33,159 nucleotides of DNA from an uncultured Prevotellaceae bacterium (GTDB taxonomy: Bacteria > Bacteroidota > Bacteroidia > Bacteroidales > Bacteroidaceae), in contig CALZOH010000002.1 of assembly GCA_945827465.1 (NCBI GenBank), positions 1 through 33,159 of the forward strand. Direction: 5' to 3'. This document shows, one piece after another, positions 15,448-23,397 of this stretch. Every line of letters starts with the position of its first letter. Within the stretch, counting starts at the first letter, position 1. Both the position numbers and the translations under genes were made by a program. Under the pieces are notes generated by a model that saw only the letters and a program-made list of their open reading frames with translations, was not told the DNA's origin and searched no databases.

Positions 15448-17586
15448 ATGCGACAAATAGGTATATTAACCATACTCTGTACGTGTCTTATGTTGATGTC
15501 TTGTTCGGCAGGAAATAAGATTATGTGCATGGGTAATCCTCATTCTGACTTGGCTCAATTATTGGAAAAAGAGGGGTATCATTTGCAATATTGTGCATCG
15601 GTGTCGGAAGTATTGGAGAAAGCTCCCAAACGTTCAGGCGTTTTGTTACTTAATACCACTTATCCAGAGCAGGGGATCGTTCTTACCACTAACGATTTGG
15701 ATGTGATAAAAACGAAATCATTGCGTGTATTGGTAGAATTTCCCCAGCAATTGGGTGAGAATGTTTGTGTGAAAACAAATACGATGGAGTTGGAAAGAGT
15801 CGTAGCTTGTGATTCACTTACATCTCAACTTCCGAAAATGTCTTTGATGGATTTTCATAGTTGTGTGGTAAAAGAAATGAAAGATACTCCGGACAGAACC
15901 TATATAGTAGTAGCCAAGGTCGCAGGTTTTGATAAGGCTGTATATGGTTTGGACAATACTCCAACGCTGCCGCTTTTATATCAAGAGAATGAAAATATAA
16001 TGGTTGCTGCAACAAACATCAGTAACTTTTCCGTTAGCCGTTATATGCCGGAACATCGCGTGCAATCTGTGTTTGAATACATCTTGAGTTGGTTGTTGCA
16101 AAAGGAGTCTGTGAAACTTTCTTCTTGGATTTCTTATGTTAAACCGGCATTTTCAGCAGATGCAAAGTTGCCGAAGGACGCTGCCAGAGAGAGTATAGCA
16201 AAAGGAATAGAATGGTATTATAACGGCCATTTTTTAGTACATCCGTCTTGGAAAAAAGAATGGGTTGATAAATACATGGGAGATGGATTAATGCCTGTAG
16301 GTCCTGAATTGCCGGCTGAATCGCCCGATGGAGATGGAACTTTGGGTGTGTTGGAGGGTCATATGTCGGGAATATATCATGATGGAAAACAACGCTACCG
16401 ATATTGGATGCGTGACGACGTGCAGGGAGAATCATCTTATGCTTTTGCTGCAGCCGGTGATTTGCTGGCTAAAGATGATTATTTAAAAGTATCTTCCAAT
16501 TTGTTGAATTATTCTTTTAGAGAATATCGTGATTCTGTCCGTAACAATCCGAAATCTCCGTCATACGGTCTTTTGGGTTGGGCTTACACCCATAAGAATA
16601 CTTATTACGGAGATGATAATGCCCGTTCCATCTTGGGTTCGTTGGGAGCTTCTGCCATATTAAATGATACTTCTTGGGATAAGCAGATAGTAGAGTGTAT
16701 TGTTGGGAACTTTCGCACAACAGGTAAGAATGGTTTTCGTGGAGGTAATATCTTGGATGCAGATTTGCAAAAGAATGGTTGGAGGCATTACTTTCATTCA
16801 GATTTAGTGAATTTACATCCTCATTTTGAATCTTGGAACTGGGCATGTTATCTTTGGCTATATACTCAAACGAAGTATCAACCATTGCTCGACCGGGTGA
16901 AGAAAGGCGTTGAATTAATGATGAAGGGTTATCCTAATGATTGGAATTGGACCAATGGTATTCAGCAGGAAAGAGCCCGTATGATTTTGCCGTTGGCTTG
17001 GTTGTATCGTGTAGAACCTACAGAGCAGCATCAACAATGGTTACAGTTTATAACGGAAGAACTGTTGAAGAATCAGGTGGCTTGTGGCGGTATCCGTGAA
17101 GAATTGGGTAATGAAGCTAAGAGTATGTTTGGCTGTACTCCTTCTAATGATGCTTATGGTCGTACAGAAGCTTCGCTTATATTTAAAAATGGCGATCCGG
17201 TAGCCGACATGCTTTATACAACTAATTTTGCTTTTGTCGGCTTGTGTGAAGCTGCTATGGCTACACAGAATCCTGAATACTTGAAGGCAGTGAATCAGAT
17301 GCGTGATTTTTTGATTCGTATTCAAGTACGAAGTGACAAGTTCAAGAATGTAGATGGTGCTTGGTTCAGAGCATTCAATTATCAGGATTGGAACTACTGG
17401 GCATCAAATGCCGATGCAGGATGGGGTGCTTGGAGCACGCTGACCGGTTGGATTCAAAGTTGGATTATAGGCACACAATATCTGATAGAAAAGAATACTT
17501 CTTTGTGGGATTTAGCTGCTAAAAAAGATGTATCAGCCATAGCTGGTAATGTGATCGAAGAGATGATAACCCACAATCAGTATTAA
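15448..17586 (+). CDS. Lipoprotein with amidotransferase-like and glycosidase-like (alpha/alpha barrel) domains
   Basis: A 712-aa protein with a lipoprotein signal (LMSC, Cys19), so probably anchored in the periplasm or at the surface. Residues about 24-220 look like a ThuA/amidotransferase-like alpha/beta domain (SGVLLLNTTYPEQG; then ENIMVAATNISNFSVSRYMP before a helix ending in SWLL). Residues about 245-700 look like repeated helical hairpins with Trp/Tyr-rich turns (YRYWMRDDVQGESSYAFAAA, PNDWNWTNGIQQERARMILP, WNYWASNADAGWGAWSTLTG), suggestive of a six-hairpin glycosidase or lyase. I cannot name the family or the catalytic residues with confidence. It follows the AGE gene by 9 nt and ends 13 nt from the convergent TrmH gene. 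It may release or trim the sugar that the MFS imports. Confidence 0.72.
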   Translation: MRQIGILTILCTCLMLMSCSAGNKIMCMGNPHSDLAQLLEKEGYHLQYCASVSEVLEKAPKRSGVLLLNTTYPEQGIVLTTNDLDVIKTKSLRVLVEFPQQLGENVCVKTNTMELERVVACDSLTSQLPKMSLMDFHSCVVKEMKDTPDRTYIVVAKVAGFDKAVYGLDNTPTLPLLYQENENIMVAATNISNFSVSRYMPEHRVQSVFEYILSWLLQKESVKLSSWISYVKPAFSADAKLPKDAARESIAKGIEWYYNGHFLVHPSWKKEWVDKYMGDGLMPVGPELPAESPDGDGTLGVLEGHMSGIYHDGKQRYRYWMRDDVQGESSYAFAAAGDLLAKDDYLKVSSNLLNYSFREYRDSVRNNPKSPSYGLLGWAYTHKNTYYGDDNARSILGSLGASAILNDTSWDKQIVECIVGNFRTTGKNGFRGGNILDADLQKNGWRHYFHSDLVNLHPHFESWNWACYLWLYTQTKYQPLLDRVKKGVELMMKGYPNDWNWTNGIQQERARMILPLAWLYRVEPTEQHQQWLQFITEELLKNQVACGGIREELGNEAKSMFGCTPSNDAYGRTEASLIFKNGDPVADMLYTTNFAFVGLCEAAMATQNPEYLKAVNQMRDFLIRIQVRSDKFKNVDGAWFRAFNYQDWNYWASNADAGWGAWSTLTGWIQSWIIGTQYLIEKNTSLWDLAAKKDVSAIAGNVIEEMITHNQY

Positions 17587-17599
17587 TATTGGCAGATGG

Positions 17600-18130
17600 T
17601 TATTGCATTAAATGCCGGGCAAATTCCCACATAACGATGGCTGCCGTATTGGAAACGTTGAGCGAATGTTTCGTGCCGAATTGAGGAATTTCGAGGCTGG
17701 CCTGACAAGCGTTGACTACTTCTTGTTGCACGCCTTTGACTTCATTGCCTAACACAAGAGCATAATGTCGATGAGGTTGGGGCTGCCAATTTTGTAATTG
17801 AATGCTTTGTTCAACTTGTTCTACAGCTAAGGTAATGCAGCCTGATTGGTTGAGATCTTCAATGACCTTGACGGCATCTTCGTAGTATTCCCAATCTACG
17901 GAATCTTCTGCTCCTAATGCTGTCTTGTGAATTTCTATCATGGGTGGAACGGCAGTGATTCCGCAAAGAACGATTTTGTGAATGCGAAAGGCATCGGCTG
18001 TTCGGAATACGGAACCGACGTTATACATGCTTCTGATATTGTCGAGCACGATGGTCAAAGGTATTTTGTCGGATTGTTTAAATTCTTCTACACTGAGTCT
18101 GTTTAATTCCGTTACTTTTAATTTTCTCAT
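17600..18130 (-). CDS. TrmH/SpoU-family RNA 2'-O-ribose methyltransferase
   Basis: SAM-dependent methyltransferase of the SPOUT fold acting on tRNA or rRNA in the cytoplasm. From the ATG at 18130 the protein is 176 aa, a single SpoU domain. The three motifs are present: NIRSMYNVGSVFRTADAF (about 29-46), LVLGNEVKGVQQEVV, and IPQFGTKHSLNVSNTAAIVM near the C-terminus, which form the knotted SAM site. A longer frame to 18232 includes the promoter and the neighbour's upstream region and is rejected. It is divergent from the alpha-galactosidase gene. Which nucleotide it modifies cannot be told from sequence. Confidence 0.93.
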   Translation of the reverse strand: MRKLKVTELNRLSVEEFKQSDKIPLTIVLDNIRSMYNVGSVFRTADAFRIHKIVLCGITAVPPMIEIHKTALGAEDSVDWEYYEDAVKVIEDLNQSGCITLAVEQVEQSIQLQNWQPQPHRHYALVLGNEVKGVQQEVVNACQASLEIPQFGTKHSLNVSNTAAIVMWEFARHLMQ

Positions 18131-18153
18131 TTCTTCAGTCTTCGATTGTGCTA

Positions 18154-18161
18154 CAAAATTA
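18154..18161 (-). promoter_or_regulatory. -7 box for the TrmH-family gene
   Basis: Minus-strand TAATTTTG fits TAnnTTTG and lies 23 nt before ATG 18130. Confidence 0.5.
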
Positions 18162-18179
18162 GTGTAAATAAAAAGAAAA

Positions 18180-18193
18180 TTGGCATTTGCCAA
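18180..18193. promoter_or_regulatory. Palindrome TTGGCA-TT-TGCCAA in the divergent promoter region
   Basis: Perfect 6-bp arms around 2 nt. It overlaps the -33 element of the GH27 promoter, as expected of a repressor operator. Its binding protein is unknown and it could be chance. Confidence 0.35.
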
Positions 18194-18216
18194 TTCGTTT
18201 TGAATCCATAACTTTG
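18186..18216 (+). promoter_or_regulatory. Promoter for the GH27 alpha-galactosidase
   Basis: TTTG (18186-18189), exactly 19 nt, then TAACTTTG (18209-18216): a textbook Bacteroidetes sigma-ABfr promoter, 32 nt before the ATG. Confidence 0.75.
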
Positions 18217-18248
18217 CAGCATTATCAATCAATCGTATCAGTTATATT

Positions 18249-19829
18249 ATGAAAAGAAACAGATTATTGTCTATTTGTGCTGCTTGTATGGCGGTTCTTC
18301 CGGCATTGGCGTTTGATCCTCCTACAATGGGTTGGAGTTCGTGGAATACCTTTGCACTTAACATCAATGAACAGGTAATAAAGAGTCAGGCCGACGCGAT
18401 GGTATCGACCGGATTGAGTAAAGCCGGTTATAAATTCATCAATATCGACGACGGATATTGGGATGGTCGCGGTGCCGACGGCAACTTGATACTGAATAAG
18501 AAGTTATTTCCGAATGGCATGCGTTCTCTGGTAGATTATATTCACAAGAAAGGGTTGAAGGCCGGTATCTACAGCGATGCGGGTGACAACACTTGCGGTT
18601 CGGGCAATGTTCATCCCTGGGGATTGGGCGTAGGCTTGGCCGGACATGAAGACCAGGACTGTCACCTTTATTTTATTGATTGGGATTTTGACTTTATCAA
18701 GGTAGACTATTGCGGTGGTAACCACATGGGACTGGATGAGCGTGCCCAGTATACCAAAATCAGTAATGCCATTAAGAACTGTGGCAAGCCCGGAGTTGTA
18801 TTCAATGTGTGTCGTTGGGCTTATCCCGGAACTTGGATTAGTGATGTGGCCGATTCATGGCGCACAACCGGCGACATCTATTGCGCTTGGGAGTCTGTCA
18901 GAAATATCATCAAGGAAAATCTCTATATTCAAGCCTATACCGGCGGCGGTCATTACAACGACCCTGATATGTTGGAAATCGGTCGTACCCTGTCGCACGA
19001 TGAGGAGAATACCCACATGGCTTATTGGTGTATTGCCAGCTCTCCCTTGCTGATTGGTTGCGACATGACCACCATTCCCGAATATTCTCTGAACCTTTTG
19101 AAGAATGCCGACTTGCTGGCCATGAACCAGGACAAGTTGGGTTTGGGTGCTCCCGTGGTGCAGCGCGAGGGCGAAGTGTACGTGGTGGCCAAGGATATGA
19201 AGAAATTGATGGGGCCGAAGCGTGCCGTAGTGGTTATGAACCTCACGGACGAAGCGAAGACGATTCCCGTTTCGATGGAGGCTGTAGGTTTTGAAGGCCA
19301 GGTGAAGGTTTACGATTGTTTCACCCATCAGGATGTAGCGGGTGGTGCTAACGGAACGCTTCAAGTTTCGATTCCGGCCCATGGCTCGCGTGCTTTCTTT
19401 ATGACCGGCAAGCGCAACGAGAAGTCGCTTTACCAAGCTGAGGAAGCTTATCTGCAAGCTTATCAGGAAATCGGAAAAGGTCAGAGTCCGCTCTGGCAAC
19501 CCAGCGATGCTGCCAACCAAGGCGAATATGTAGGCTATTTGGGTAATGCGGCCGACAACTATCTGGAGTGGCCCAATGTCTATAGCAAGAAGGGTGGGGA
19601 ATATACGCTTTCCATTCGCTATGCTTCGGGCGATGCACGCAACATGACGGTGACCGTTAACGGTAATCAGACCCTCCAGCTTACCAGTCTTATGAGCGGA
19701 GACTTTACCGAGAAGTGGGCTACTGTTGACGTGAAAGTAAGATTGAATAAAGGTTATAACAAGGTACGTTTGAGCAATCCTGCCAACTGGATGCCCAACA
19801 TCGATTGTATGACCGTTAAGAAGAATTAG
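18249..19829 (+). CDS. GH27 alpha-galactosidase with C-terminal carbohydrate-binding domain
   Basis: Exported glycoside hydrolase (signal peptide ending near ALAF) expected to remove terminal alpha-galactose, or beta-L-arabinopyranose in some family members. The GH27 barrel begins with PPTMGWSSWNTFA (about 24-36). NIDDGYWDGRG follows; the nucleophile is Asp153 in FIKVDYCGG and the acid/base Asp209 in SWRTTGDI. A C-terminal beta domain follows the barrel. Residues about 395-526 form an extra module (YQAEEAYLQAY ... WPNVYSKKGGEYTLSIRY) like CBM35/CBM6. Retaining mechanism is known for GH27. It has its own promoter and a strong terminator, and no SusC/D pair nearby. Its base composition is clearly richer in G+C than the AGE locus to its left. 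Confidence 0.95.
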   Translation: MKRNRLLSICAACMAVLPALAFDPPTMGWSSWNTFALNINEQVIKSQADAMVSTGLSKAGYKFINIDDGYWDGRGADGNLILNKKLFPNGMRSLVDYIHKKGLKAGIYSDAGDNTCGSGNVHPWGLGVGLAGHEDQDCHLYFIDWDFDFIKVDYCGGNHMGLDERAQYTKISNAIKNCGKPGVVFNVCRWAYPGTWISDVADSWRTTGDIYCAWESVRNIIKENLYIQAYTGGGHYNDPDMLEIGRTLSHDEENTHMAYWCIASSPLLIGCDMTTIPEYSLNLLKNADLLAMNQDKLGLGAPVVQREGEVYVVAKDMKKLMGPKRAVVVMNLTDEAKTIPVSMEAVGFEGQVKVYDCFTHQDVAGGANGTLQVSIPAHGSRAFFMTGKRNEKSLYQAEEAYLQAYQEIGKGQSPLWQPSDAANQGEYVGYLGNAADNYLEWPNVYSKKGGEYTLSIRYASGDARNMTVTVNGNQTLQLTSLMSGDFTEKWATVDVKVRLNKGYNKVRLSNPANWMPNIDCMTVKKN

Positions 19830-19834
19830 TTTTG
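19805..19834 (+). promoter_or_regulatory. Possible promoter for WbqC inside the GH27 3' end
   Basis: TTG (19805-19807), 19 nt, TAGTTTTG (19827-19834), overlapping the GH27 stop codon. A transcript from it would run through the hairpin at 19860-19891 before the WbqC start. Confidence 0.35.
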
Positions 19835-19859
19835 ATTGTTTTAGCATGATTTAATGATG

Positions 19860-19897
19860 GCAGCCGGTTAACTTTTTGTCTAATCGGCTGCTTTTCT
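19860..19897 (+). terminator. Terminator after GH27
   Basis: GCAGCCGGTTA (19860-19870) pairs with TAATCGGCTGC (19881-19891), one G-T pair, followed by TTTTCTT. It ends only about 12 nt before the WbqC start codon. Confidence 0.8.
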
Positions 19898-19908
19898 TAT
19901 GACTGTTT

Positions 19909-20547
19909 ATGAGTACTGCCGTTTATCTCTCTACGGCCTATTTGGGCCCTGTCAGTTACTATTGTCAGCTCTTTCGTTATCCGCAAGTTTGGATGGAGCG
20001 TCACGAGCATTACCTGAAACAGACTTATCGCAGCCGGTGCCTCATTGCTGCTCCCGACGGGCGTCAGGCTTTGACCATTCCCATTGTGCGCGACGACCCG
20101 TCTCACAGTGAGGTGAAGGACATCCGCATCAGCAGTCACGGCAATTGGCAGCATTTGCACTGGCAGGCATTGACAACGGCTTATCAGAACAGTCCCTTCT
20201 TTGAGTACTATGCCGACGACTTGCGTCCGTTTTATGAAAAGTCTTTTGAGTTTCTCTTCGACTTCAACGAGTCGCTGCGCGAAACGATTTGCGGCTTGCT
20301 CGACCTGAGTCCGGAGGTGCGCTTTACCGACGAATATTGTGCCTCTCCGGCCGATGCCGACGATTACCGGCAAGCCATCAGTCCGAAGCAGAAGGAGGGA
20401 ACACCGCTTTTCCGCCCGTGTCGCTATTATCAGGTGTTTGAAAACCGTTTTGGCTTCCTTCCCGACCTCAGTATTGCCGATTTGTTGTTCAATATGGGAC
20501 CTGAGTCGCCAATAGTGCTGCGTGACAGTATTCAAAGAGCAATCTAA
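19909..20547 (+). CDS. WbqC family protein
   Basis: A 212-aa cytoplasmic protein of the WbqC-like family, whose members occur in polysaccharide clusters and as a conserved Bacteroidetes housekeeping gene; the biochemical role is not settled. The N-terminal block STAYLGPVSYYCQLF (about 8-22) and the following YPQVWMERHEHYLKQTYRSR, LTIPIVRD and NWQHLHWQALTTAYQNSPFF are typical. The C-terminus ends with FLPDLSIADLLFNMGPES, also conserved. From memory this gene often follows the tandem lepB genes in Bacteroides; here it stands about 14 kb away, on the other side of the putative origin. It may depend on read-through of the GH27 terminator. Confidence 0.9.
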   Translation: MSTAVYLSTAYLGPVSYYCQLFRYPQVWMERHEHYLKQTYRSRCLIAAPDGRQALTIPIVRDDPSHSEVKDIRISSHGNWQHLHWQALTTAYQNSPFFEYYADDLRPFYEKSFEFLFDFNESLRETICGLLDLSPEVRFTDEYCASPADADDYRQAISPKQKEGTPLFRPCRYYQVFENRFGFLPDLSIADLLFNMGPESPIVLRDSIQRAI

Positions 20548-20582
20548 TTCCGAAAAATCTTTTTCAATAGATTGATTTCTGC

Positions 20583-20590
20583 TAACTTTG
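20583..20590 (+). promoter_or_regulatory. -7 box for hppA
   Basis: TAACTTTG, 36 nt before the hppA ATG; a T-rich tract is at the -33 position but no clean TTTG. Confidence 0.55.
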
Positions 20591-20626
20591 TAAACGTTTT
20601 TAGATAATTAATTACTACAACTTACT

Positions 20627-22843
20627 ATGGATTGGATAATATTTTATTTAGTGCCTGTTGCATCACTGATTGCATTGGGCTTTGCGTGGTTCTTTTACAA
20701 GAAGATGAAGCAGGAGAGCGAAGGAACTCCTGACATGATTCGGATTGCTGCGAACGTGCGCGAAGGTGCCAACTCTTATTTGCGTCAGCAATACAAAATT
20801 GTTGGCTATGTGTTTGTGGTCTTGTTCGTCATTTTTGCAATTATGGCTTACGTATTCAACATTCAGAATCCGTGGGTACCATTTGCATTTATTACGGGAG
20901 GATTCTTCTCGGGTCTGGCCGGTTTCTTGGGTATGAAGACGGCTACTTATGCTTCGGCCCGTACGGCCAATGCTGCCCGTCAGTCTATCAATGCCGGTCT
21001 GAAGGTGGCCTTTCGCAGTGGCGCCGTGATGGGTTTGGTGGTGGTTGGTTTCGGATTGTTGGATATTTCCATTTGGTTCCTTGTGCTCAATTACTTTGAG
21101 CCGGAGGGCATGACGGCTACGACTAAGCTTTGCACCATTACCACTACGATGCTGACCTTTGGTATGGGTGCCAGTACGCAAGCCTTGTTTGCCCGCGTGG
21201 GCGGTGGTATCTACACCAAGGCTGCCGATGTGGGCGCCGACTTGGTGGGCAAGGTTGAGGAAGATATTCCTGAGGACGACCCGCGCAACCCGGCTACCAT
21301 TGCCGACAACGTGGGCGACAACGTGGGCGACGTGGCCGGTATGGGTGCCGACCTCTACGAGTCGTATTGCGGCAGTATCTTGGCTACGGCTTCGCTCGGT
21401 GCAGCTGCTTTTGCCATGAGTACGGTCGAAATGCAGTTCAAGGCCGTTATTGCTCCGATGTTGATTGGTGCAGTCGGAGTGCTGCTTTCGTTGATAGGTA
21501 TCTTTGTGGTCCGCACGCGCGAAGATGCTGATATGAAGAATTTGATTCAGGCCCTGGAGAAGGGTACCAACTTGGCTTCGCTGCTCATCGTGGTTTTTGC
21601 CTTCTTGATTCTCTACGGTCTGGGTCTTGAGGGATGGTGGAAGTATGGCTTGAGCGTTACTGCCGGTTTATTGGTAGGTATCGTCATTGGCCGCGCCACC
21701 GAGTATTATACTTCTCAGAGCTATTCACCCACCCGTAAGTTGAGCGAAAGTGGTCAGACCGGTGCTGCCACCGTCATCATCTCGGGTGTAGGTTTGGGTA
21801 TGTTGTCCACTGCCATTCCCGTAATTGCCGTAGTTGTTGGTGTGATTCTTTCCTACGGCTTTGCTTCGGGCTTTAACTTTGCTGATATTTCTCATGGTCT
21901 CTACGGCATCAGTATGGCTGCTGTCGGTATGCTTTCAACGCTGGGCATCACCTTGGCAACCGATGCTTACGGTCCTATTGCCGACAACGCCGGCGGTAAT
22001 GCCGAGATGGCCGGCCTGGGCGAATCGGTTCGCAAGCGCACCGACGCTCTCGACTCGTTGGGCAATACCACTGCTGCTACCGGAAAGGGTTTTGCCATTG
22101 GTTCTGCCGCCCTCACCGGTTTGGCTCTCTTGGCCTCTTACGTGGAGGAATTGCGCATCGGTATGGTTCGTCAGGGTCAGACCGAGATGACCTTCATCGA
22201 TACCCTCAGCCAGCAGGCCACCCGCACGGTTGAAACCGCTTCAGCTTCGTTTGCCGATTTCATGGCCTACTTCGACGTAACGCTCATGAACCCGCGCGTA
22301 TTGGCCGGTATGTTCATCGGTGCCATGCTCACCTTCCTCTTCTGCGGACTCACGATGAAGGCCGTTGGCCGCGTGGCTGAGAAGATGGTAGAAGAAGTAC
22401 GTCGCCAGTTCCATTCGATTAAGGGCATCCTCGAAGGAAAGGCTACCCCCGAGTACGGCAAGTGCGTTATGATTTCAACCAAGGGTGCGCAGCACGAGAT
22501 GATTGTTCCCTCGCTCTTGGCCATCGTTGCCCCCATCCTGACGGGCGTCATCTTCGGCGTATCAGGCGTATTGGGACTCTTGGTGGGTGCTCTCAGCTCC
22601 GGTTTCGTATTGGCCGTATTCATGGCCAACTCAGGTGGAGCTTGGGATAACGCCAAGAAGTATGTAGAAGAAGGTCACTTCGGCGGCAAGGGTAGCGAAA
22701 CCCACAAGGCCACCATCGTGGGCGACACCGTAGGCGATCCCTTCAAGGATACATCAGGTCCCAGCTTGAACATTTTGATCAAGTTGATGAGTATGATTTC
22801 AATTGTTATGGCAGGATTGGTCTTGAGTTGCCATCTGTTCTAA
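20627..22843 (+). CDS. hppA: Membrane-bound ion-pumping pyrophosphatase
   Basis: Inner-membrane pump that uses pyrophosphate hydrolysis to export Na+ and/or H+. The 738-aa protein has about 16 hydrophobic helices. The hydrolytic core shows GGIYTKAADVGADLVGKVEE (about 192-211), then DDPRNPATIADNVGDNVGDVAG, and near the C-terminus GDTVGDPFKDTSGPSLNILIK. GNTTAATGKGFAIGSAAL has Ala after GNTTA where K+-independent enzymes have Lys, so it belongs to the K+-dependent class. Bacteroides members of that class have been reported to pump Na+ together with H+; ion choice here is inferred. Own promoter and a strong terminator. The codon use is G+C-rich and biased, suggesting high expression. Confidence 0.96.
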   Translation: MDWIIFYLVPVASLIALGFAWFFYKKMKQESEGTPDMIRIAANVREGANSYLRQQYKIVGYVFVVLFVIFAIMAYVFNIQNPWVPFAFITGGFFSGLAGFLGMKTATYASARTANAARQSINAGLKVAFRSGAVMGLVVVGFGLLDISIWFLVLNYFEPEGMTATTKLCTITTTMLTFGMGASTQALFARVGGGIYTKAADVGADLVGKVEEDIPEDDPRNPATIADNVGDNVGDVAGMGADLYESYCGSILATASLGAAAFAMSTVEMQFKAVIAPMLIGAVGVLLSLIGIFVVRTREDADMKNLIQALEKGTNLASLLIVVFAFLILYGLGLEGWWKYGLSVTAGLLVGIVIGRATEYYTSQSYSPTRKLSESGQTGAATVIISGVGLGMLSTAIPVIAVVVGVILSYGFASGFNFADISHGLYGISMAAVGMLSTLGITLATDAYGPIADNAGGNAEMAGLGESVRKRTDALDSLGNTTAATGKGFAIGSAALTGLALLASYVEELRIGMVRQGQTEMTFIDTLSQQATRTVETASASFADFMAYFDVTLMNPRVLAGMFIGAMLTFLFCGLTMKAVGRVAEKMVEEVRRQFHSIKGILEGKATPEYGKCVMISTKGAQHEMIVPSLLAIVAPILTGVIFGVSGVLGLLVGALSSGFVLAVFMANSGGAWDNAKKYVEEGHFGGKGSETHKATIVGDTVGDPFKDTSGPSLNILIKLMSMISIVMAGLVLSCHLF

Positions 22844-22866
22844 TTTTTGAAGTCCCGAAATAAAGA

Positions 22867-22910
22867 AACTTCCCGGCCGCTTGCAAAAGCAGTCGGGAAG
22901 TTCTCTTTCT
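22867..22910 (+). terminator. Terminator after hppA
   Basis: AACTTCCCG (22867-22875) pairs with CGGGAAGTT (22894-22902), with further inner pairing, followed by the pyrimidine-rich CTCTTTCT. It lies 24 nt after the stop. Confidence 0.8.
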
Positions 22911-22948
22911 ATGCCTGCGCGAAAGCTTGCGGGAATCGTCAAATCTTA

Positions 22949-23110
22949 AAAAATGTCTTTTTCAAGCTTCTGAAAAGTTTCAGAGACATGAAAACATTTG
23001 TTTCGACCTTCTGAAAAGTTTCAGAGACGCGAAAACATTTGTTTTGACCTTCTGAAAAGTTTCAGAGACGCGAAAACATTTGTTTCGACCTTCTGAAAAG
23101 TTTCAGAAGG
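22949..23110. repeat. 41-bp tandem repeat with internal palindrome
   Basis: The 9-mer CTTCTGAAA starts at 22967, 23008, 23049 and 23090, an exact 41-bp period. Each unit contains TCTGAAAAGTTTCAGA, a palindrome with 7-bp arms; in the last copy the arms extend to 9 bp (CTTCTGAAA-AG-TTTCAGAAG). Units are nearly identical, differing by one or two bases. A diverged partial copy precedes the first. The period is not a multiple of three, so it is not coding, and there are no unique spacers, so it is not CRISPR. Confidence 0.9.
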
Positions 23111-23189
23111 TATATAAAAATATAATTTAACATTTATGATGAAAGAAAACGGTGAGCCGTCAGTTGCGGCATCGAATATCTAATAGGAA

Positions 23190-23345
23190 ATAGCAAGCCT
23201 CTGCCTGTTGGGACGGGTTGGCGCCTCCGGTTTTACTTTCCTCAAGGAGTCGTTGGGCTTGCTCTGCCCGGCGGACTGCCAACGATGCCCGTCGGCTTGC
23301 CGGGGGCGAGGGCCGCAGCGACGAGGACGGGGTGAGGATGGCTTA
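23190..23345. other. GC-rich structured intergenic block
   Basis: Markedly richer in G+C than the AT-rich repeat on its left, with internal inverted repeats such as CCCGGC (23267) and GCCGGG (23299). It lies between the hppA terminator and the sulfatase terminator, so outside both transcripts. It may be an interspersed repeat or an RNA gene; I cannot assign it. Confidence 0.4.
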
Positions 23346-23350
23346 GGGGC

Positions 23351-23380
23351 AAAAAAATAGGTTTGCGCTCGCAAACCTAT
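23351..23380 (-). terminator. Terminator after the sulfatase
   Basis: Perfect 11-bp arms ATAGGTTTGCG (23357-23367) and CGCAAACCTAT (23370-23380) with a 2-nt loop, giving a run of T on the minus strand just after the stem. Confidence 0.85.
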
Positions 23381-23397
23381 CTTTTCAGAATGTCTTC

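Noticed and set aside
18855..19847. A 330-codon frame on minus over the GH27 gene
   Set aside because: Shadow; GH27 catalytic motifs lie on plus.
22949..23110. CRISPR array
   Set aside because: The repeats are contiguous with no unique spacers and no cas genes are nearby.
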